Assembly (NCBI RefSeq): GCF_024734075.1
Contig: NZ_CP102850.1
Location: 5,022,001 to 5,086,000, forward strand
Source of the DNA: Gordonia mangrovi
Lineage (GTDB): Bacteria; Actinomycetota; Actinomycetes; Mycobacteriales; Mycobacteriaceae
DNA: 64,000 nucleotides
Direction: 5' to 3'
Below the pieces are notes generated by a model. The model was given only the letters and a program-made list of their open reading frames with translations. It did no database searches and was not told the DNA's origin. Below, in pieces: positions 1 through 9,041 of the stretch. The position numbers and the translations under genes were made by a program. Each line of letters begins with the position of its first letter. The first letter of the stretch is position 1.

Positions 1-1130
1 CGGAACTACTGACCGAGGATCCCTCCGATCTGCCGGAGATCGATGTCCCCGAGGACACCGTCGCGCTCATCATGTACACCTCGGGCACGACGGGTAAACC
101 CAAGGGCGCCATGCTGACCCACCAGAATCTGCAGGCCCAGGCGATGACGGTCATCGCCACCTCCGGCGAGGGGGACGAGAACGACGTCGCCTCGGTGGTA
201 CCGCCGATCTTCCACATTGCCGGGGTCGCGGCCTTCGCTCCGATGTTCTACCGCGGGGTGCGATCGGTGATCCACCCGCTGGGCGCCTTCGACCCCGACG
301 ACATGCTCGACACCCTCGAACGCGAGGGCACGACATCGGTGTTCATGGTGCCCGCCCAATGGCAGGCGGTGTGCGCCGCACAGCAGGCCCGGCCGCGTGA
401 CCTGAAGCTGCGGACCATCAGCTGGGGTGCGGCTCCCGCATCCGACACCGTCCTGAACGCGATGAACGAGAACTTCCCGCAGGCGATGAACATGACCGCC
501 TTCGGCCAGACGGAGATGTCGCCGATCACCTGCATCCTCGAAGGCAAGGACGCGCTGCGCAAGATCGGGTCGGTCGGCAAGGTGGTGCCGGCGGTGACCG
601 CACGCATCGTCGATCCGATGATGAACGACGTGAAGCGCGGCGAGGTCGGCGAGATCGTCTATCGCGGGCCGAACATGATGAAGGGCTACTGGCAGAACCC
701 GCAGGGCACCGCGGATGCCTTCCGCGGTGGGTGGTTTCACTCCGGTGACCTGGTCCGTGAGGACGAAGAGGGCTTCCTCTATGTCGTCGACCGTGCCAAG
801 GACATGATCATCTCCGGTGGCGAGAACGTTTACTGCGCCGAGGTGGAGAACGTGCTGTTCTCCCATCCCAAGATCACCGAGGCCGCGGTGATCGGGCGGG
901 CCCACGACAAGTGGGGCGAGGTGCCGGTCGCGGTCGTCGTGCTCGCCGAGGGCGTCGAGGACCTGACCCTCGACGAACTCTCGCCCCACCTCGACGAGAA
1001 CCTGGCCCGCTTCAAGCAGCCCAAGGATCTGGTCATCATCGACGAACTGCCCCGTAACGCCGGCGGCAAGGTGGTCAAGCCCAAGCTCCGCGATGCCTTC
1101 GGCAGCAAGGACGAAGGCCTCGCGCACTGA
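1..1130 (+). CDS. Acyl-CoA ligase (FadD-like), 5' truncated by window edge
   Basis: Activates a carboxylic or fatty acid to its CoA thioester through an acyl-adenylate; cytosolic. The reading frame is open from base 3, so only the C-terminal part, about 375 residues, is present. Visible ANL-superfamily motifs in order: the ATP-binding P-loop YTSGTTGKPKG (bases 75-107), the adenylate motif FGQTEMS, then GWFHSGDL, then the hinge VDRAKDMIISGGENVY, and near the end GGKVVKP, which carries the catalytic lysine of the A10 motif. All core motifs are intact. The substrate cannot be told from this part. It faces a convergent 3-hydroxyacyl-CoA dehydrogenase, consistent with beta-oxidation or acyl-CoA metabolism. 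Confidence 0.9.
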   Translation, partial: ELLTEDPSDLPEIDVPEDTVALIMYTSGTTGKPKGAMLTHQNLQAQAMTVIATSGEGDENDVASVVPPIFHIAGVAAFAPMFYRGVRSVIHPLGAFDPDDMLDTLEREGTTSVFMVPAQWQAVCAAQQARPRDLKLRTISWGAAPASDTVLNAMNENFPQAMNMTAFGQTEMSPITCILEGKDALRKIGSVGKVVPAVTARIVDPMMNDVKRGEVGEIVYRGPNMMKGYWQNPQGTADAFRGGWFHSGDLVREDEEGFLYVVDRAKDMIISGGENVYCAEVENVLFSHPKITEAAVIGRAHDKWGEVPVAVVVLAEGVEDLTLDELSPHLDENLARFKQPKDLVIIDELPRNAGGKVVKPKLRDAFGSKDEGLAH

Positions 1131-1153
1131 GCGGGATAACGTTGCGGCGCCGA

Positions 1154-1226
1154 CCCTTCGTGACGGCCTCCTCAGGGATCAGCGGACCGATCCATGAGGA
1201 GCGAGCATCCTCACTGTCACGAAGGG
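1154..1226. terminator. Inverted repeat between convergent genes, probable bidirectional terminator
   Basis: An 11-bp outer arm, CCCTTCGTGAC at 1154-1164, is repeated as its exact reverse complement at 1216-1226. Inside it lies a second arm pair, CTCCTCA at 1168-1174 and TGAGGAG at 1195-1201. It lies between two convergent stop codons. There is no clear T-run, so termination is inferred from position and fold. Confidence 0.45.
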
Positions 1227-1230
1227 CGGT

Positions 1231-2082
1231 CTATCCCGAGTAGTCGTAGAAGCCCTTGCCGCTCTTCTTGCCGAGGTAGCCGGCCTCCACCATGCGCCGC
1301 AACAGCGGCGGCGGCGCGAGGTGCGGCTCGCGGAACTCCTGGTACAGCGACTCGATCACATCCAGGATCACGTCGAGGCCGATGGTGTCGGTCAGGGTCA
1401 ACGGCCCCATCGGGTGGGCACAACCGTTGATCATGCCGGTGTCGATGTCCTCCTTGGACGCGTAGCCGCTCTCGTACATGCGGATTGCGCTCACCAGGTA
1501 GGGGACGAGCAGGGCGTTGACGACGAAGCCGCCGCGGTCACCGGCCTGGATGGTCTTCTTGCCGAGGTGGTCGCGGGCGTAGGCGGTGACCGTCTCGATG
1601 GCCTCCGGTGAACTCGCGAGACTGCTGATGATCTCCACCAGCGGCATCACCGGCACCGGGTTGAAGAAGTGGACACCGACGACCCGGGACGGATCGGCGA
1701 CATCCTTGGCGACCCGGATGATCGGGATCGACGACGTGTTGGTCGCCAGAATCGCCTCGGGTGCGGTCACCTTGTCGAGTTCGGCGAAGAACCCGACCTT
1801 GAGCGACTCGATCTCCGGCAGGGCTTCGATGACGAGTTCGCGATCTCCGAAGTCCGCGATCGCAGTGGTGACCCGCAGCCGATCCAGTCCCTGCTGCGCG
1901 TCGTCTTCGGTGATCTTGGCCTTCGCCACACCGCGTGCGAGCGACTTGTCGATGCGCTGACGGGCGGCGTCGGCCGCGGCGTCGTCACGTTCGAGGACGA
2001 GGACGTCATCGCCGGCGCGGATCGCGACCTCGGCGATCCCGGCACCCATGGTGCCGCCGCCGACCACTCCCAGCTGTGTCAT
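1231..2082 (-). CDS. 3-hydroxyacyl-CoA (3-hydroxybutyryl-CoA) dehydrogenase, FadB2-like
   Basis: NAD(P)-dependent oxidoreductase interconverting 3-hydroxyacyl-CoA and 3-oxoacyl-CoA. The 283-residue length is that of the single-function HBDH/FadB2 family. The N-terminal Rossmann fold begins with GVVGGGTMGAGIAE (residues 5-18). The substrate and catalytic region contains TNTSSIP and VGVHFFNPVPVMPLVEI, whose histidine is the catalytic one in the family. The C-terminal helical domain holds MGPLTLTDTIGLDV. It starts with ATG at 2082. It stands alone on the minus strand, convergent with the acyl-CoA ligase. A role in fatty-acid oxidation or butyryl-CoA metabolism is likely; the chain-length preference is unknown. 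Confidence 0.9.
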   Translation of the reverse strand: MTQLGVVGGGTMGAGIAEVAIRAGDDVLVLERDDAAADAARQRIDKSLARGVAKAKITEDDAQQGLDRLRVTTAIADFGDRELVIEALPEIESLKVGFFAELDKVTAPEAILATNTSSIPIIRVAKDVADPSRVVGVHFFNPVPVMPLVEIISSLASSPEAIETVTAYARDHLGKKTIQAGDRGGFVVNALLVPYLVSAIRMYESGYASKEDIDTGMINGCAHPMGPLTLTDTIGLDVILDVIESLYQEFREPHLAPPPLLRRMVEAGYLGKKSGKGFYDYSG

Positions 2083-2502
2083 GCATTCACTCCAGATCTC
2101 GAGGATGGGTCGTGGCCAGAATAGACGGGTGCGTGGGACGTGCCGACCGGCGATCGCTCAGGCCACCGACCAAAAATGTGAGCAATCCCTCATCTTTCTC
2201 GTGAATCGGGCAAGCCGCCCCACCACCCGAACCCGGATCGGCGCCGTTGCAGGCCCGCTACCGGCGCGAGAGGGAGACCAAGGCACACCGCCGGGCAGGA
2301 ATGTCGGGGAGCCGAGCCACGCGGAGTTGGCGAACGTACTCGCGCGTAGGGAAACGATTCGCAACAATCGAGCGGAGTCCGTCGCCGACGTACCCGAATC
2401 GTCGGCCGGTGCCACCCGACCTGGTAATCGTCACGACCCGCTCGGCGGGGAGCGCGACACCGCGCGGACCGACCGACAGGACCACACAGAAGGGAGTCGG
2501 CG
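2083..2502. other. 420-bp divergent intergenic region, no gene seen
   Basis: Separates the minus-strand dehydrogenase from the plus-strand carboxylase, so it should hold promoters for both. I see no convincing -35/-10 pair or palindrome. An AAGGGA ribosome-binding site at 2490-2495 lies 7 bases before the carboxylase ATG. Confidence 0.4.
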
Positions 2503-5500
2503 ATGTTCACTCGCATTGCCATCGTGAACCGGGGTGAGGCCGCGATGCGGCTCATCCACGCCGTGCGCGGCCTGTCCGCGGAGACCGGGCAGCCGATCGA
2601 GGTGATCGCCCTGCACACCGACGTCGACCGCAACGCCTCATTCGTGCGGGCCGCCGACGTCACCTATGACCTGGGCCCGGCCGCGTCACGCCCCTACCTC
2701 AATCTGAAGGTGCTCGAGCGTGCCCTGCTGGAGACCGGCGCCGAGGCGGCGTGGGTCGGCTGGGGCTTCGTCGCCGAGGATCCGCTGTTCGCCGAACTGT
2801 GCGAACGCATCGGGGTCACCTTCGTCGGGCCGTCCGCCGAGGCGATGCGCAAGCTCGGCGACAAGATCGGCGCCAAGCTGATCGCCGAGGAGGTCGGCGT
2901 GCCGGTGGCCGCCTGGAGCCGCGGCGGTGTGGACACCCTCGAGGACGCGGTGACCGCAGCAGCCGAGATCGGCTATCCGTTGATGCTGAAGGCGACCGCC
3001 GGTGGTGGCGGTCGAGGGATCCGCAAGGTCACCAACGACGGCGATCTGCGCGACGCCTACACCCGTACCCGCGACGAAGCCGAACGAGCCTTCGGCAGCG
3101 GCGTGGTGTTCCTGGAACGCCTCGTCACCGGTGCCCGCCACGTCGAGGTGCAGGTGATCGCCGACGGGCAGGGCACCGCCTGGGCGTTGGGCGTGCGCGA
3201 CTGCTCGGTCCAGCGGCGCAACCAGAAGATCATCGAGGAATCGGCGAGCCCCGTGCTGCCCGCCGACCAGGTCGCCAATCTCAAGGCATCGGCCGAGCGT
3301 CTGGCCGTCGCCGTGGGCTATCGGGGCGCGGCCACTGTGGAGTTCCTCTATCACCCGGGCGAGAACCTGCTGGCCTTCCTCGAGGTGAACACCCGGCTGC
3401 AGGTCGAGCACCCGATCACCGAGACCACGACCGGATTCGATCTGGTCCGTGCCCAGCTGCACGTCGCCTCCGGCGGCCGACTCGAGGGCGAGCCGCCTGT
3501 CGAACGCGGCCACGCGATCGAGGCGCGACTCAACGCCGAGGATCCCGACCGCGACTTCGCGCCGGCCCCGGGCCGCATCGCGATGCTGGAACTGCCGGCC
3601 GGACCCGGTATCCGTGTCGACACCGGCGTCAGCGAGGGCGACACCATCCCGGCGGACTTCGACTCGATGATCGCCAAGATCATCGCCTACGGACGCGACC
3701 GCGACGAGGCGCTCGGCCGGTTGCGCCGCGCCATGCGCGAGACCCGCGTCATCATCGCCGGCGGCGCCACCAACAAGAGTTTCGTCCTCGAGCTGCTCAG
3801 CCGGCCCGAGGTCATCGACGGCAGCGCCGACACCGGCTGGATCGACCGGGTCCGCGCCGAGGGCGGCCTGGTGGCCAACCGGCACTCGGCCATCGCGCTC
3901 GCGGCCGCGGCCATCGACGCCTACGAGGAAGAGGAACTCGTCGAGCGGCAGCGACTGCTGTCCACGGCGTCCGGTGGACGCCCACAGGTGCAGCACGACA
4001 GCGGACGGCCGCTCGACCTCAAGCTGCGGGGCGTCGGCTACCGGGTACGCGTCGCCCGCATCGGCGCACACCGCTTCCGGGTCGCGATCGAGGCCGGAGC
4101 CGAGACCCACACCGCCGACGTCGATCTGGAGCGCTTCGACGACCACACCGCGCAGATGGTCGTCAACCACGTCCGCTACCGCCTGGTCACCGATACCCAC
4201 GGCCCGATTCACCTGGTCGACGTCGACGGCGTCACCCATCGGGTGAGCCGTGACGAAGGCGGCGTCCTGCGCTCACCGGCTCCGGCGCTGGTGGTGGCGA
4301 CACCACTGGAGGTGGGCGCCGAGGTCGAGGCCGGCGCGCCAGTCCTGGTGCTGGAGAGCATGAAGATGGAGACGGTGCTGCGGGCCCCGGTGCGCTCCCG
4401 GCTCAAGGAGTCGATGGTGTCGGTGGGAACCCAGGTCGAGACCGGCGCGACCCTGCTGCGGCTGGAGCCGCTCGCCGACGATGACGACGCCGAGGCGGCC
4501 GAGGAGACCACCGAGTCCGTCGACCTGGAACTGCCCGAGCAGCGGACCGACGTCCAGGCCCACGAGCGCACCACACGTACCCAGGAAGATCTGCGCAGCC
4601 AACTGCTGGGCTTCGACGTGGATCCGCACGACCGGTCGCGTCTGCTCAACGACTATCTCGCCGTCCGGCACGACGCGCTGGAGAGCGGCCGCCGCCCGCT
4701 GGCCGACGAGCTGGAGCTCATCACCGTGTTCGCCGACCTCGCCGAGCTGAGTCAGAATCGTCCGTCGGGCGAACTGCTCGGGGTCGAGCACGTGCACAGC
4801 GCGCGCGAGAACTTCCACACCTATCTGCAGAGCCTCGACGTCGAACGTGACGGTCTGCCCGAGACCTTCCACGCCCAACTCGGCCGGGCGCTCGGCCACT
4901 ACGGCGTGCCCGACCTCGATCACAGCCCGGAGCTGGAGGCGGCGGTCTTCCGGATCTTCCTCGCGCTGCAGAAGCCGGCCGACTCGGTCACCGTGATCAC
5001 CACGTTGCTCAGGGAATGGCTGCGGGAACCGACACCGCGCGACGAACTGCAGGATGCCGTCGGCAGCGCACTGGACCGTCTGGTCGCGGCGACGCAGGTC
5101 CGTTTCCCGGCCGTCGCCGATCTGGCCCGCGGCGTCATCTACTCCTGGTACGGCCAGCCGCTGCTGCGGCGCGACCGGGCGCGCGTCTACAACAACGTGC
5201 GCAAGCAGCTCCGTTACCTCGACGAGAACCCGGCCGCGGCCGACCGCGCCGAGCGCATCGCCGAGATGGTCCGCAGCACCGAGCCGCTGGTCCGACTGCT
5301 CGGCCAGCGCATCGTGCGGGGCAACCTCGACAACTCGGTGATGCTGGAAGTTCTCACGCGTCGCTACTACGGCAACAAGGGGTTGCGCGACATCCGTATC
5401 CAGCCGTCCGGCGGGGCGAGCTTCGTGGTCGCCGAGCGGCAGGGCGCGAACCTGGTGTCGGCAGCGGTGGGCTTTGATGAATTGCCCGCCACGATGGGTG

Positions 5501-7995
5501 GTCTGGCCGACCTCGCCCGCGACGCCGCATCCGTCGATGCCGACATCTACCTCAGCTGGGAGCAGCAGCCCGACGACTTCGATGCGATGGCGGGTACGCT
5601 GCACGAGATCATCTCGGCGACATCGATGCCGCCCCAGGTGCACCGGATCACGGTGACCGTCGCGGGCAGTGGCGACGCGCGGATGCACAACCACTTCACA
5701 TTCCGTCCGTCGGCGACCGGGATGTCCGAGGAGCGGCTCATCCGCGGACTGCACCCCTACATCGCGCAGCGCATGCAGATGGAGCGCTTGCGCAAATTCG
5801 ACCTCACCCAGCTGCCGTCCTCCGACGACGAAGAGGTCTACCTGTTCCGGTGTGTCGCCAAGGAGAACCCGTCCGACGAACGGCTCATCGCCTTCGCCCA
5901 GGTGCGCGACCTCACCGCCATGCGTGAGCACGACGGGCGCCTATTGACCCTGCCGACCGCGGAGACCACGCTGGCCTCCTGCGTCGACTCGATCCGGCGT
6001 GCGCAGCGTGGGTCGCGTCAGTCGTCGTCCACCAACCGCATCATCATGTACGTGTGGCCGCCGATCGACGCGGTCGACGACGACCTGAACACGATCGCCG
6101 ACTACTTCCGCGGTTCCGCGACCGGCGTCGGCCTCGAAGAGGTGCTGCTGATCGCGCGGCGGCGCGATCGCGAGACCGGCGAGTTGTCCAAGGTCGCCGT
6201 GCGCTTCTCCGTCAATGCAACCGGTGGTTTCGACGTGTCGGTCGGGGAGCCGAACGACGAGCCGATCGAGCCCGTCGACGAGTACCGGCAGAAGGTGCTG
6301 CGGGCCGCCAAGCGCAACACCGTCTACCCGTACGAACTGGCCGGACTGCTCGGCGACTTCGCCGAGTACGACCTCGACGCCGAGCAGCGACTGGTCCCGG
6401 TGGACCGGCCACGTGGCCGCAACGCGTCCGCGATGGTGGCCGGTGTGATCACCACGGCGACGGAGAAACATCCCGACGGCGTCACCCGGGTGGTGCTGCT
6501 CGGCGATCCGACCAAATCGCTGGGCGCGCTCTCCGAGCCCGAGTGTGCACGGGTGATCGCCGCGCTCGACCTCGCCGAGCAGATGCAGGTACCGCTCGAG
6601 TGGTACGCGTTGTCCTCGGGTGCCCGCATCTCCATGGACTCCGGCACCGAGAACATGGACTGGGTGGCACGGGCGCTCAAGCGGGTCGTCGAGTACACCC
6701 AAGCGGGCGGCGAGATCAACATCGTCGTCGCCGGCATCAACGTGGGCGCACAGCCCTACTGGAATGCCGAGGCGACGATGCTCATGCACACCAAGGGTGT
6801 CCTGGTGATGACCCCGGACTCGGCGATGGTGCTGACCGGCAAGCAGTCGCTCGACTTCTCCGGCGGTGTCTCGGCCGAGGACAACTTCGGTATCGGCGGC
6901 TACGACCGCGTGATGGGACCCAACGGCCAGGCCCAGTACTGGGCACCGAACCTCGGTGCGGCCCGCGACGTCCTGATGTCGCACTACGACCACACCTATG
7001 TGGCGCCCGGTGAGCAGTCGCCGCGACGGGCGGTGACCACTGACCCCAGCGACCGCGACATCTCCGACTTCCCGCATGTGTTGGCGGGTAGCGACTTCAC
7101 CACTGTCGGCCAGATCTTCTCGGCCGAGAGCAACCCGGATCGCAAGAAGCCCTTCGACATCCGCACGGTGATGCGTGCGGTTGCCGATCAGGATCATCCG
7201 GTGCTCGAGCGCTGGGCGGGCATGGCCGACGCGGAGACCGCGGTCGTGTGCGATGTCCACCTGGGCGGTATCCCGGTGTGCCTGTTGGGTATCGAGTCGC
7301 GCGAGGTCCAGCGACGCGGCTACAAGCCCACCGACGGACCGGACACCTACACCGCGGGCACGCTGTTCCCGCAGTCGTCGAAGAAGGCGGCGCGTGCGAT
7401 CAACGTGGCCAGCGGTAACCGCCCGCTGGTGGTGCTGGCCAACCTGTCCGGCTTCGACGGTTCACCCGAGTCGATGCGCAAACTGCAGCTGGAGTACGGC
7501 GCCGAGATCGGCCGCGCGATCGTCAACTTCCGTGGCCCGATCGTGTTCTGCGTCATCTCGCGCTACCACGGCGGCGCGTTCGTGGTGTTCTCGAAGGCAC
7601 TGAACCCGAACATGACGGTGCTCGCGATCGATGGGTCGTTCGCGTCGGTGCTCGGTGGCGCCCCGGCTGCCGCGGTGGTGTTCGCCGGCGAGGTCGCCAA
7701 ACGGGTGGCCGCCGATCCTCGGGTCCGCGACCTCGAGGCGCGGTCGGTCGAGGCGACGGGCACCGATCGTTCCGCTCTCAACGCGGAGCTGGCCGACGTC
7801 CGTCAGTCGGTCCGGGCGGAGAAGATCAGCGAGATCGCCGCCGAGTTCGACAAGGTGCACAGCATCCGCCGCGCCGTCGAGGTCGGCTCGGTCGACGCGG
7901 TGATCCGCGCCGACGAACTGCGCCCGCGCATCATCGGCGCGATCGAGGGCACCTCGAGTTGGTCGGATCGCGGGGCGCACGCCGCCATGTCGTGA
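2503..7995 (+). CDS. Single-chain biotin-dependent acyl-CoA carboxylase (BC-BCCP-CT fusion), 1830 residues
   Basis: Should carboxylate an acyl-CoA using ATP, bicarbonate and covalently bound biotin. Domains in order: biotin carboxylase N-domain (RIAIVNRGEAAMR, residues 4-16); ATP-grasp with the glycine loop KATAGGGGRGIRKV near 164-177 and EVNTRLQVEHPITE near 295-308; biotin carboxylase C-domain to about 450; biotinyl carrier with ESMKMET, where K621 is the biotin site; a long central region (about 660-1250) without motifs I recognise; and carboxyltransferase to the end, including GINVGAQPYWNAEATMLMH. Most bacteria split these over separate genes. Here one chain carries all of them, the order used by eukaryotic acetyl-CoA carboxylase. 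The acyl substrate is unknown. An AAGGGA site supports the ATG. Confidence 0.88.
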   Translation: MFTRIAIVNRGEAAMRLIHAVRGLSAETGQPIEVIALHTDVDRNASFVRAADVTYDLGPAASRPYLNLKVLERALLETGAEAAWVGWGFVAEDPLFAELCERIGVTFVGPSAEAMRKLGDKIGAKLIAEEVGVPVAAWSRGGVDTLEDAVTAAAEIGYPLMLKATAGGGGRGIRKVTNDGDLRDAYTRTRDEAERAFGSGVVFLERLVTGARHVEVQVIADGQGTAWALGVRDCSVQRRNQKIIEESASPVLPADQVANLKASAERLAVAVGYRGAATVEFLYHPGENLLAFLEVNTRLQVEHPITETTTGFDLVRAQLHVASGGRLEGEPPVERGHAIEARLNAEDPDRDFAPAPGRIAMLELPAGPGIRVDTGVSEGDTIPADFDSMIAKIIAYGRDRDEALGRLRRAMRETRVIIAGGATNKSFVLELLSRPEVIDGSADTGWIDRVRAEGGLVANRHSAIALAAAAIDAYEEEELVERQRLLSTASGGRPQVQHDSGRPLDLKLRGVGYRVRVARIGAHRFRVAIEAGAETHTADVDLERFDDHTAQMVVNHVRYRLVTDTHGPIHLVDVDGVTHRVSRDEGGVLRSPAPALVVATPLEVGAEVEAGAPVLVLESMKMETVLRAPVRSRLKESMVSVGTQVETGATLLRLEPLADDDDAEAAEETTESVDLELPEQRTDVQAHERTTRTQEDLRSQLLGFDVDPHDRSRLLNDYLAVRHDALESGRRPLADELELITVFADLAELSQNRPSGELLGVEHVHSARENFHTYLQSLDVERDGLPETFHAQLGRALGHYGVPDLDHSPELEAAVFRIFLALQKPADSVTVITTLLREWLREPTPRDELQDAVGSALDRLVAATQVRFPAVADLARGVIYSWYGQPLLRRDRARVYNNVRKQLRYLDENPAAADRAERIAEMVRSTEPLVRLLGQRIVRGNLDNSVMLEVLTRRYYGNKGLRDIRIQPSGGASFVVAERQGANLVSAAVGFDELPATMGGLADLARDAASVDADIYLSWEQQPDDFDAMAGTLHEIISATSMPPQVHRITVTVAGSGDARMHNHFTFRPSATGMSEERLIRGLHPYIAQRMQMERLRKFDLTQLPSSDDEEVYLFRCVAKENPSDERLIAFAQVRDLTAMREHDGRLLTLPTAETTLASCVDSIRRAQRGSRQSSSTNRIIMYVWPPIDAVDDDLNTIADYFRGSATGVGLEEVLLIARRRDRETGELSKVAVRFSVNATGGFDVSVGEPNDEPIEPVDEYRQKVLRAAKRNTVYPYELAGLLGDFAEYDLDAEQRLVPVDRPRGRNASAMVAGVITTATEKHPDGVTRVVLLGDPTKSLGALSEPECARVIAALDLAEQMQVPLEWYALSSGARISMDSGTENMDWVARALKRVVEYTQAGGEINIVVAGINVGAQPYWNAEATMLMHTKGVLVMTPDSAMVLTGKQSLDFSGGVSAEDNFGIGGYDRVMGPNGQAQYWAPNLGAARDVLMSHYDHTYVAPGEQSPRRAVTTDPSDRDISDFPHVLAGSDFTTVGQIFSAESNPDRKKPFDIRTVMRAVADQDHPVLERWAGMADAETAVVCDVHLGGIPVCLLGIESREVQRRGYKPTDGPDTYTAGTLFPQSSKKAARAINVASGNRPLVVLANLSGFDGSPESMRKLQLEYGAEIGRAIVNFRGPIVFCVISRYHGGAFVVFSKALNPNMTVLAIDGSFASVLGGAPAAAVVFAGEVAKRVAADPRVRDLEARSVEATGTDRSALNAELADVRQSVRAEKISEIAAEFDKVHSIRRAVEVGSVDAVIRADELRPRIIGAIEGTSSWSDRGAHAAMS

Positions 7996-8073
7996 CGCAA
8001 CGGCCGAGTGTCGCGAAGGGCCCCAACATAATTCGATAGCTCGCGCGGCCATCGCGCCGCACGACCGGGCCAG

Positions 8074-8108
8074 GTGCCGGGTCGGAGGATTCCCCTCCGA
8101 CCCGGCAC
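8074..8108 (+). terminator. Strong hairpin terminator after the carboxylase
   Basis: A perfect 15-bp stem (8074-8088 with 8094-8108, beginning GTGCCGGGTCGGAGG) closes a 5-base loop and is followed by a pyrimidine-rich tail TTCTGCTTCT. It lies 80 bp after the carboxylase stop and before the next promoter. Confidence 0.8.
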
Positions 8109-8123
8109 TTCTGCTTCTCGCCC

Positions 8124-8167
8124 TTGACGCGCCTTACATAGTAAGTCTAATGTGGTCACCAGACCAC
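8124..8167 (+). promoter_or_regulatory. Candidate promoter with two inverted repeats upstream of the DUF4386 gene
   Basis: TTGACG at 8124-8129 and TAATGT at 8148-8153 make a plausible -35/-10 pair with an 18-base spacer. Two perfect inverted repeats overlap it: CTTAC-ATA-GTAAG at 8133-8145 inside the spacer, and GTGGTC-ACCA-GACCAC at 8152-8167 over the start-site region. Either could be a repressor operator; no regulator gene is adjacent. Confidence 0.5.
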
Positions 8168-8213
8168 CCATACAACGTAAGGCAGATGCTGCCCCCACGA
8201 TCGGAGTCACCTC

Positions 8214-8966
8214 ATGACCGCACCGAGCACAGCCGACCAGAGCAGTCCCGCACGTTCGGCAGCCCGTTGGGCCGGCCTGGGCTATCTGGCCATCTTCGTG
8301 CTGGCCATGTTCGCCAACTTCTTCGTGCTGGAATCCGTGTACGACCTGGAGGACGCGCAGGCGACGCTGGACGGCGTGACCGCCGACGGTGACTTGCTGC
8401 GATGGGGGATCATCGCATTCCTTGCCGTGTTCCTGATCGACATCGCCATTGCGTGGTGGTTGTACGTGCTGTTCCGCCCCGTTCGGCGAGACCTGTCCCT
8501 GCTGACCGCGTGGGCACGGCTCGTCTACACCGTATTCCTCGGGGTGGGGCTGGTCTTTGCCTTCGCCGCCCTGATGATCGCCGAGGATTCCCCGAGCGAG
8601 GGGACAGCAACAGACGTTCAGCTCGCCATGCGCTCGTTCGAGATGACCTGGCTCATCGGGCTGACCGCATTCGGCGTGCACCTGGTCCTGCTGGCCCGCC
8701 TGCTGTGGGCAACCAGCGGAGCCCCGCGGTGGCTGGCGGTTGTGCTCGCAGTGGCCGGCGCCGCCTACGTCGCCGACACCGTCGCCCACATCCTGATCGC
8801 CGACTACGCGGCGTACGCCGACGTCTTTCTGGCCGTCGTCGCCGTACCCTCGGTGATCGGTGAATTCGGATTGACCGTGTGGCTGCTCCTGATCGGCGCC
8901 CAGCGCATCGCGGTTCCGGCCGCACGAGCCGCTGAGCCGGAGCATGTGTCGGCCCTGCGGGATTGA
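8214..8966 (+). CDS. DUF4386-type integral membrane protein
   Basis: A 250-residue polytopic membrane protein resembling the DUF4386 family, whose biochemical function is unknown. After a short polar N-terminus, about six hydrophobic segments can be seen, among them LGYLAIFVLAMFANFFVL, GIIAFLAVFLIDIAIAWWL, LVYTVFLGVGLVFAFAALMI, FGVHLVLLARLLW, WLAVVLAVAGAAYVADTVA and VVAVPSVIGEFGLTVWLLLI. It is monocistronic: a promoter with two inverted repeats lies upstream, and a 17-bp hairpin that also ends the facing gene lies downstream. Regulation by a TetR- or MarR-like repressor is possible from the operators but no partner is present. Confidence 0.75.
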   Translation: MTAPSTADQSSPARSAARWAGLGYLAIFVLAMFANFFVLESVYDLEDAQATLDGVTADGDLLRWGIIAFLAVFLIDIAIAWWLYVLFRPVRRDLSLLTAWARLVYTVFLGVGLVFAFAALMIAEDSPSEGTATDVQLAMRSFEMTWLIGLTAFGVHLVLLARLLWATSGAPRWLAVVLAVAGAAYVADTVAHILIADYAAYADVFLAVVAVPSVIGEFGLTVWLLLIGAQRIAVPAARAAEPEHVSALRD

Positions 8967-9000
8967 CTCTTCGGACCCAGTGCATTCACCCGAGTGATCG

Positions 9001-9041
9001 CATGGTGAGCGGCGGCCAGGATGAGGCCGCCGCTCACCATG
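9001..9041. terminator. Bidirectional hairpin terminator
   Basis: A perfect 17-bp stem, 9001-9017 with 9025-9041 (arm begins CATGGTGAGCGGCGGCC), with a 7-base loop. It fills the gap between two convergent genes and touches the stop codon of the minus-strand gene at 9042. Confidence 0.85.

Noticed and set aside
6..1127. Long minus-strand open frame opposite the acyl-CoA ligase
   Set aside because: Its histidine-, arginine- and glycine-rich composition is a mirror of a high-GC coding strand; the ligase motifs on the plus strand are clear.
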